A DNA stretch of 64,000 bases from NCBI GenBank assembly GCA_028673005.1, contig CM054117.1, forward strand, positions 35,294,061 through 35,358,060, given 5' to 3'. Made by a program: the position numbers and the translations under genes. Each line of letters starts with the position of its first letter. The stretch's first letter is position 1. The DNA comes from Tanypteryx hageni (taxonomy: Eukaryota > Arthropoda > Insecta > Odonata > Petaluridae). Shown piece after piece: positions 56,986 through 64,000 of this stretch. The notes under the pieces were generated by a model. That model was given only the letters and a program-made list of their open reading frames with translations. It was not told where the DNA came from and searched no databases.

Positions 56986-59051
56986 GTATTGTATCACCGT
57001 GTCTCGCAATACCCCTTTATCATAATAGGTCAAGTCTGTTTATGTGTTCTGACATATCGACTGCAGCGACGTAGCGATGAAGAGCGTAAAAAGCGAACCT
57101 TTCATTTGATTGGAGATGGACTTAAATAGTAAATATCTTATGGGCTGAAAATATAAAAAACTATCTATCTCCGACAGCTATAAAAATGTTGGGAGAATCA
57201 CAAGAGCATTTCCACTATAAAATAGTGGTGTTATTGTATTCTAAGAATCATACTGCCGGTGAATCTACTCTGATGACAGCTGCTTTGTAGCAAAAATTGG
57301 CTTGCGGCTTTACCAGCTTTTTAAAGGCATTTTTCAAGGAAATATCAAATGAAGCGTTTTACGAAATATTTAAGGAAACATTAAAGGAAATATTAATATA
57401 ATAGGAATCTACTGTCGGTGAATCTGTCGAGGACATCTTTGTAGATGAAATAAGCAAATGGTTTTCCCAACCTTCTTAATGATATCTTTAGAGGACATTT
57501 TGTATGCTTAACAAATATTAAAATGTAATTTGAAATGGTGTATTCATTTTTACAGAACACTTTCCGAAAGGTCACATACTAGAGTACGTTTTGTTTATGG
57601 AGGCCGCTGAATTCAAATTTGCCTTCGGTCAGAAAAAATTCACATACAGCGCTTTTTGCTGAAAGCGTTAAAATACTTTTAGAAAAACTCCGTTATTTTT
57701 AAAAGAAAACATATCTTCTCCGGGACGATAAAAAACGTCAATAAATGAAACTTAATTGCACCGAAAGAGCGCAATATATCAAGGTTATAAATTTAATTGC
57801 TTCAATACTCGTTTAATTTTTACACAAGCATATTTTAATGACAACAACGCTATAAATTTTCCATAATAAAACACAAATAGTACTTTTTTTATGGAAAATA
57901 TTGAACACTTCCACGAAGTCACGCCTGAGAAAGTTAATCATAAACGCTATAAGTATGACTTGACGCAGCTTATATTCACTGGGAGAAAATGTTAACAAGC
58001 GATAGCAAAAAATGCATGACGACGAGCCAATAATTATATTCGGGTTGTAGTTGCGTGTTAAGTGTGAGTACGAGCAGAATTGACACTAGGAAATGTTGCA
58101 CCAACAAACGTTGCGAGTAAGTGTAATCGTTGTCAGCAGCACTCCCAGCATCAACAGCAATCTTTATTTCGACGTTTAACAAAGCGCCTTTATACGCCAA
58201 TTCCTCGCTTTGCACTGTATAAGACCGTGTAAAGCAAAACCGTCTAATGTGAGGTTGGTTTTCCTCATAGGAATACGTGAGGTTACATTTGAGCGCCGTC
58301 TTGAGGATTCAGTCGCCCTGTGTTCAGCACCGCTTTCTTTTATTCTCCCTCATTATAAACCCCACGTCGAACTGAAACATTCTCTCCTTTCCGATGTTCG
58401 AAAACCGTTTTTCAAAACCGTGCCATAGCGGAATTGATGACCGCGCAATTAGAGGTAGTTCTCTAAATCGTGAACGTGTAAAGTGAAACAGTTCGATTCG
58501 AGAGATGGGTGCATTTACATTCGAGAATGTAACAAACATCCTTGTCACCAAAAAAATTTCTGAACACATATTTACAAGTGCTTGTGAGAGTGTAAGTATG
58601 TAAATTTAGTGGAACGTGCTCAGGTGTAATGAAAAAAAAACTAGATGCTCTACTTGTTACTTGTGAAATCACATTGGGTTAACATTGAGCTTAGGCGAGC
58701 CATTTCGCTTGTTTACTGTTCCTGGAAAACAAATCATGATCACCCTGAAATACAATCTGTATAATAACATACAAAACATTTTCTCTTGATTAGTAAACGC
58801 AATAACGTTAGACTTACCGTTACTTAGGTAGCGATAAGTTTGTCAAAAATGTCAACGCAGAATATTTTATTGTTCAGATGTTTATTCAAATGAGCTAGTT
58901 TTATAAATAAGTAATAAATTAAACCATTCAAAATGGAGGTGAATGAAGGAAACTTGGTCGAGATCACACACAAACAACAGTAAAGTTTTCTCCAGATGAA
59001 TGATAAATAAATAGGCGAAACTCCATCATCACTCTTGCTTCCACGGATTCA
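56986..59051. other. Intergenic, nothing recognised
   Basis: Only short frames without domain-like content. No bounded repeat was found. Confidence 0.4.
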
Positions 59052-59960
59052 TCACAGTTTATATCGGATGCAAACACAAAAGTTATTGCCGAATTTTCCG
59101 CAGTAACCTCCATTGCGGTTAATTGCTAAGCAGTGGCTGACACAGGGCGTTACGTCGAATGGGCAACCGTAACCAAAATACGGATAAGGCCACCCTGGAA
59201 ACGATAAACATCGGAATCAGTAATTTTTCGTAAATAGAAATAACCCAAAAATTGCGGATAAATTTATGTAGTATACGGTCGAATTTCGATATCTCGAACT
59301 TCTGTTAAGTCAAAATGAAGCTCTGTAATTCTAAGTTCAAATAAGTGGAACTTTTTCTCTCTCCGTGTGAGTTTCGAGTTATCGAGATTCGACGGTAGTT
59401 TCGTATTCTTAATCTTAGACACTAGGAATTTTAAAGTCCGAACGCCTGACGGCGTTGATTCGGCTGCTACTTAACAAAAGCAAAATGCATATACAAAATC
59501 GTAAATGAAGAATAGATTTATGGCCATCTTACATTATTCATTATTGCGAAAACAACAGCAATCTGGTTAAAATAAAACGATGCCAAAAAATTTATGGCTC
59601 CCGGACGACAAACAGAGCATGCCTAGTCAGACGAATTGATTTTGACTTTAAAGAATCAGAGCGATTGAGGAAGCAAAGCACTTATGCTTTAATTTTACAT
59701 GCATATGCAATAATTAAACCTCAGTTTAATCCAGCAATTAAAGCAGAATTTTTTTAAAGATTTCGAGACAGAGTTGGTTTCCGTAAATCTTCCGTTTATT
59801 CGAACGAGTTTAACAAGCTAAGAGAGTCCTGCAATAAGCCCAGAAACATAAGACTTCGGGAATCAATTATATATATATACTGACATCCTTCGCTGTCCTT
59901 GAATGTCGTCATGAACACGAGAACTCCCAGTAAAAGCAGCACACTGGAATGGATCTTCAT
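59052..59960 (-). CDS. Arthropod defensin precursor, two exons
   Basis: Exons on the minus strand are 59960-59885 and 59194-59052, joined in phase 1 through a GTCAGT donor and a tcgtttccag acceptor. The product is 72 aa. Residues 1-25 are a signal peptide (SSVLLLLGVLVFM). An aromatic stretch (WWPYPYFGYG) leads to six cysteines at 36, 43, 47, 57, 65 and 67: C6C3C9C7C1C. GCPFD, C-x3-C, the gamma-core GGYC and final CVC match ancient-type arthropod defensins. There is no long pro-region, unlike the paralogue at 34558-37748; the cysteine spacing is identical. The donor is slightly off consensus, which is the weakest point of the model. The intron holds a pogo-like MITE. Confidence 0.8.
59274..59397. 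mobile_element. Pogo/Tigger-like MITE in the defensin 2 intron
   Basis: The left end tacggtcgaatttcgatatc and the reverse-complemented right end taccgtcgaatctcgataac are inverted repeats followed by tcgaa on both sides. TA dinucleotides stand at the edges. The element is about 124 bp and non-coding. Confidence 0.65.
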
Positions 59961-61544
59961 TCTATTTAAATAGAAAGGGTTGAGGTCTATGAATTAAAAA
60001 CTTCCGGATTCGTCAGCACACGCATACCCACACTCTTTAACGTTCACTGGTAACAAGACTTAATAATCGCCACAAGATGGGCTGAACTGTTGGAAGGATG
60101 CACCAGCATGGTACTTTAAAGTCCAAATATTAATAAACACACATTTCAATTTCAAAGGAAGTCAGTCACCTTTCTTTCTAGACTTTTGAAACTGACTAGA
60201 TATTCACTGCACTGCCTCTTATTGCTCGTAGGCAAGAGGGAATCAGCAGGTCTTTAAAAAATCCAAACCGTAATAAATTAGTTCTACCAAGACAATCAGC
60301 CGGTTGCCTAGGCGTACAATTATTCCGTTGTAAGGTGTCGCTTACCTGCTTAAGGAGAGAGACAAGAAGAACGGGCGCCCTAAGTTTCACGGATGGCCCT
60401 TTTTATATTAGTGTTGTCTCGAACGCGTGTCATTTTCCTCCGCCATTCATAATTGGACTGCAAACAACTAGCGCGCGACAAATTGCCGGAGAATATTCCT
60501 CTTTCTTTTTTAGGGTTATCAATGCCAGTAGGCCGCGAAGCGAACTTTCTCTCTTTCTCTCACAGAGGCACACACACACCACACAAGATCCCATAGCGTC
60601 TCCCGATTATTTAATCCTCTCTCATTCTCTCTTCTCCTGCTAGAATCAGGGATCTCCAACTCCCGCGAATTAAGCTAGTTTACACTAGACCAGACGGCTC
60701 GCCAAGGGTTTTCGTGCGGCCCGTGAAGCTATGATGAAAAAGCAATCCAAACAATTTAACACACTCCTCAAGTTACGCCCCTGGGTTAAAGTATGGTAAG
60801 TCGATTCGAAATTTGCCAATCTTTTTCGGGATAGCGAATCGAGTCTTCATTCCTGATTCGAATCAGATCTCGAAGCTTCACAGAACCCTTTGTTGAAGAA
60901 AAATGCCTTGGATGATCTCAATCAACTTAATAAAAAGAAACTGTGTACAATACCTCGATAATTCTATAATTTATCAAGATTGGATTAGTTCAACATTTTG
61001 TTCAGGTAAAACGCTTTGGGATTCTGCGATTACACAGGAAATTGGATTTTTAATCTGTATTTCTATCGTATTCAAGCCGAACGGAGACTGTGTCCAGCAG
61101 CACGGAGAAGAATGATGTTAGTGGAGCAATACCTTCGGAGAAAGGAAGGAAAAGATTTCAAGAGCTGAGAATCCTGGTGCAATTAAGCTAATGGTCACTC
61201 TAAATAACCATCTGATGTAGTTAAGCTCAAGGTAAGGTCGTTTAAATGCCTTCAAAGCGTTTCATTTTTATGAAGTGGAAGATCGATTAGTACGTATAAA
61301 AATTCTCTGAGAATTAGACCTTTACTACACATTTCCAAAGATAGATTTTAACTTTGTTTGATAAATAAAATATTCAATCTCCAACTGGAAAGGAATTTCA
61401 TGAAAATTATATTTGAAAATACCTCGATTCTTTTGTTATTTAATTGAAACAAAACAAAATGGCCTGATATAAACTACAATTATTCTTAAAGGATAAAAAT
61501 GTGATATATTAACAGTCATATATTGACAACCAAGGCTATGAAAA
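59961..61544. other. Intergenic; includes a hAT MITE fragment near 60640-60760
   Basis: cagggatctccaactcccg and gtgcggcccgtgaagc (60646-60730) resemble the 937-1507 MITE family. The defensin 2 promoter should lie in the first few hundred bases, but I see no certain TATA box. No other gene is visible. Confidence 0.35.
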
Positions 61545-62075
61545 TATAAAAATGTGTGACTTTGTTTGCAAGCAGATTGCTGTAATAAGCTGCATTCATT
61601 GTTCTTTGCTCTTCCAAAAAATCAATGAAAACAGGTCCCTCCGCATCTCAATAGACAGTGGCCATTACTTTCCTCGCAGAGCCCTGACTCTTGAACTTCT
61701 TTGATCGTGGCGAGGTTGAATGTCGTCATTCCATGCTGGCCAGCTTGCTTTCCGAGGTGTAATGGTGAACCGAAGGCTCGTTGGAGGTCACAATCAATGA
61801 CAGGAACTCTTTGCCATCCCCTTCGTAGCGTTGAAGAAGTTCTCTGCAAATCTTAACACGCCTTTCTCGCTGCTCATCCGAAAGTTGCTTCGGCACCCAT
61901 CTGGAACTCACTTTCGTAAATTTAAGCTCGTTATGGATAATGTTTTCAACACTTCCGACACTGATGTTTACTAATTCAGCTAAATCACATACCAATATGT
62001 GCATATCACTGCGAATGAGCTCATAAACTCTTTTAATGAAATTGGTGGAATTATGTGAAACTATGCGGAATGGCA
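61545..62075 (-). pseudogene. Mariner transposase pseudogene
   Basis: The minus strand encodes FIKRVYELIRSDMH, VNISVGSVENII (second helix-turn-helix), SSRWVPKQLSDEQR, RRVKICRELLQRYEGDG and a V-T-x-x-E block at the first-Asp position (SNEPSVHHY; mariners usually have GDETW). After Met-Glu, a TGA at 61724-61726 replaces a Trp codon. HSTSPRSKKFKSQ and ARKVMATVY follow, then a second TGA (61651-61653 region) in another Trp slot, then DAEGPVFIDFLEEQ and NAAYYSNLL. The first catalytic Asp is replaced (SNE for GDE), the N-terminal helix-turn-helix is cut off and the third acidic block is missing. This is a Mos1/SETMAR-type relic. Confidence 0.85.
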
Positions 62076-62346
62076 TAAGCTGTAATTTTGGGAATAAATT
62101 TGAAACAGAAAAAATTCTGCTATGACCGGGAATCGAGCCCGGGTCTTCCACTTGCCGGGCGGATATTCTACCACTGAACTACCGTAGCAGATAATCTTTC
62201 CTATTTCTGAACGCGGGTGTTTTTCTTAGTTGGGTCCGGGCTAGCCAAGCTAGTATCAACCAACCCCAACGTTTTTTCTGTTTCAAAGTTATTCCCAAAA
62301 TTACAGCTTATGCCATTCTGCATAGTTTCACACTATTCCACCAATT
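62041..62346. repeat. tRNA-containing repeat, copy 2, inside an inverted duplication
   Basis: 62041-62110 (attggtggaattatgtgaaa, atgcggaatggcataagctg) is repeated in inverse orientation at 62272-62346. Between them lies a minus-strand copy of the tRNA-containing repeat, with its tRNA-like module at 62116-62191. The left arm includes codons of the adjacent mariner pseudogene, so part of the mariner was copied into the right arm. Arms differ at only a few positions. Confidence 0.8.
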
Positions 62347-62520
62347 TCTGACTTTGGCAATCTCACCATTTGAGAGGGAGGGGTTTTCTTTGGCGTTCTC
62401 TTGGAGGACGTCCGTTGGGGCTGGTTGATACTAGCTTGGCTAGCCCGGACCCAACTAAGAAAAACACCCGCGTTCAGAAACAGGAAAGATTATCTGCTAC
62501 GGTAGTTCAGTGGTAGGATC
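62347..62520 (+). repeat. tRNA-containing repeat, copy 3, truncated
   Basis: Plus-strand copy: ggcaatctcaccatttgag, ttctcttggaggacgtccg, tagcttggctagcccgg, aacacccgcgttcag, then the tRNA-like module begins at 62493 and breaks off after ctgctacggtagttcagtgg. The module lacks its B box. Confidence 0.8.
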
Positions 62521-62547
62521 TTCGGATCATATCATTCCATCAATTTC

Positions 62548-62800
62548 ATGTTTGGCAATCTCACCATTTGAGAGGGAGGAGTTTCTTGATTCTCTTAGAG
62601 GACATCTGTTGGGGCAGTTTGATACTAGCTTGGCTAGTTCCCGTCCCACCAAGGAAAACATCCGTGTTCAGAAACGAGAGAAAATGTTCTGCTACGATAG
62701 TTCAGAGGTAGAATATCCGCCCGGCAAGTGGAAGACCCGGGTTCGATTCCCGGTCATAGCAGAAGTTTTTCTGTTTCAAAGTTATTCCCAAAACTCTTTG
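62548..62800 (+). repeat. tRNA-containing repeat, copy 4
   Basis: Plus-strand copy starting ggcaatctcaccatttgag, with a full tRNA-like module at 62688-62763 (gatagttcagaggtagaat at the A-box region, gggttcgattccc B-box arm) and the trailer ctgtttcaaagttattccc. This copy has more point differences in its left half than copies 2 and 3. Confidence 0.8.
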
Positions 62801-63269
62801 AATGTTGTGTGGGTTCACTGCCGTGGCAGGGAGCTCAGCTCGAGTCAAATTTGACACCAACTTACGACCATTGTTAAACGATTTGGACCATTCAAACACT
62901 GAGGAATGTAAAAGACACTCATCCTTAAAGTGTGCTTGAAGTATGCGATGAGTCTCAGCCGCCTTTACAACTTACATGCATAAAAATTTGATATTAATGC
63001 ACTGCACAACAGAGTTCGGTACATTTGTTGCTGCAAGTAAGTGAAGATTGCTGGTGCAGGTAGCCAACATACACGTGCTAAAAATCCTACATGGCTGCCA
63101 ATGTCACTCTTCAATTATGTTCAGAAAAAATAACGTCCATGTCAAATTTGGACACCCCTCGTACACACAAGAAAAACAGAAATTCGAATATTCTTACTGC
63201 AGAATTTTTCCCTTTTCTACAATTTATCGAGTTCCCCATCAGTTTTTCGTGTTCGCCAGAAGTTTTTGT
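62801..63269. other. Intergenic, possibly decayed gypsy pol
   Basis: The frame of the gypsy fragment extends upstream toward 63180, but I see no reverse-transcriptase motif. Nothing else recognised. Confidence 0.3.
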
Positions 63270-64000
63270 GTTCGAACTCAATCAAACGACGGTATGGTTT
63301 TCTGGTCGTATGATTTTAAAACTGTCTTGTTTCCATTTCACAATTCACCATGTTTCTGCTTCTAATAATAGGGCTGCTGATTGCTTGTCTTGGGTTAGAA
63401 TCTTGGCTCACCATTCTTGTCCAACACCCGTTCAAATTTCCTGTTTATTGCAACATTTTCCATTGTCCTTCACCAATATTCGCCATCATCAGGCTTCGGA
63501 CAGAGACATGTGCAAAATAGAGCAAATCAGATCTGGGAAGACCATTCAGAATTATTCCTTGCAAGGCGACTTACTACGCCACCATTCCTTGGGCTCAAAG
63601 AAGCCTCGTGTTGTAATTCCTCTTGCTTTAAGAGAGATGATCTTCCAATACTTTCATTCTTCTCCTATTGGTGGTCATCTAGGCAGTGCAGAAACTTACG
63701 ATAAGATCTCCCGTGAGTTTTGGTGGTTAGATATGAGAGCAGATGTCTCGAAAAGGGTTAAAAGTTGCCATGACTGTCAGATAACTAAACCCAGAAATTG
63801 TTTACCCCCAGGTCGTCATTCAGCTAATTTCTCGACCTATCCTTGGGAAAGAATATTTATTGATTTTGTTGGTCCATTACCTAGGAATAAATTTGGTCAT
63901 GCTTATGCCTTAACCATAATTGATGGCTTTAGTAAATTTGTAATTATTCAACCGGTTAGATATTCAACAAGTAAAGCTGTTGTTGATATCTTAACCAAGC
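63270..64000 (+). pseudogene. Ty3/gypsy pol fragment: RNase H end and integrase, partial
   Basis: One plus-strand frame stays open from about 63270 past the window edge. It starts with the end of an RNase H domain (FTIHHVSASNNRAADCLS). An integrase follows with its zinc-binding module (two His in HSSPIGGH, then C-x2-C in SCHDCQ, about 63658-63780) and the beginning of the catalytic core (WERIFIDFVGPLP with the first Asp near 63865, then IIDGFSKF). The second Asp and Glu would lie beyond 64000. Reverse transcriptase, gag and LTRs are not seen, so the 5' part is truncated or decayed. Whether the element is intact to the right cannot be judged. Confidence 0.8.

Noticed and set aside
1..64000. 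CRISPR array or bacterial operon features
   Set aside because: No regular short repeats with unique spacers; introns, SINEs and poly(A) signals show that the sequence is eukaryotic.

Overview
The window is eukaryotic and almost certainly from a TE-rich arthropod, most likely an insect. It is AT-rich, has spliced genes with GT..AG introns and AATAAA signals, and is dominated by decayed transposons. Two small secreted-peptide genes have the arthropod defensin cysteine pattern, and one four-exon gene looks like the insect DUF1091/ML-like secreted family. I cannot name the species.

Host genes. (1) 28677-33807 (+): a four-exon gene for a secreted protein of about 203 aa, DUF1091-like; its second intron carries a 2.1 kb decayed hAT element. 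(2) 34558-37748 (-): a three-exon defensin gene with a 42-nt in-phase microexon that looks like a fusion of the 5' edge of the last exon with the 3' edge of exon 1, as expected if the intron and its exon edges were duplicated in tandem. (3) 59052-59960 (-): a two-exon defensin paralogue with identical cysteine spacing (C6C3C9C7C1C). None of these is visible as one long open frame; all were assembled from exon edges.

Layout. 1-8.8 kb: a hAT MITE, three diverged tandem copies of an anonymous unit, a pogo-like MITE and a 5'-truncated LINE (6.6-8.6 kb, -). 9.8-15.3 kb: pyrimidine-rich DNA, inverted repeats, two THAP exon copies (-) and a broken THAP/DDE_4 transposase (+). 16.5-18.3 kb: a perfect 44-bp hairpin and MITEs. 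19.3-20.7 kb: a Rep-like HUH endonuclease pseudogene bounded by similar hairpins on both sides. 21-25 kb: a BED-finger exon, a LINE 3' end with a tandem duplication, AT repeats and a tRNA-derived SINE. 26-28 kb: hAT MITEs. 28.7-37.8 kb: the DUF1091-like gene and defensin 1. 40.4-50.8 kb: three hAT elements, one nested inside another with target-site duplications at both levels, plus a small LINE/SINE tail inside the inner one. 52-57 kb: SINE heads, a tandem repeat, a PIF/Harbinger remnant and a foldback repeat. 59-60 kb: defensin 2. 61.5-62.8 kb: a mariner pseudogene and tRNA-like repeats. 63.3-64 kb: a Ty3/gypsy pol fragment that runs off the window.

The two defensins and the DUF1091-like gene are secreted products; nothing in the sequence shows that they act together. 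Most of the remaining DNA is layered transposon insertion, and its nesting gives a relative order of events.
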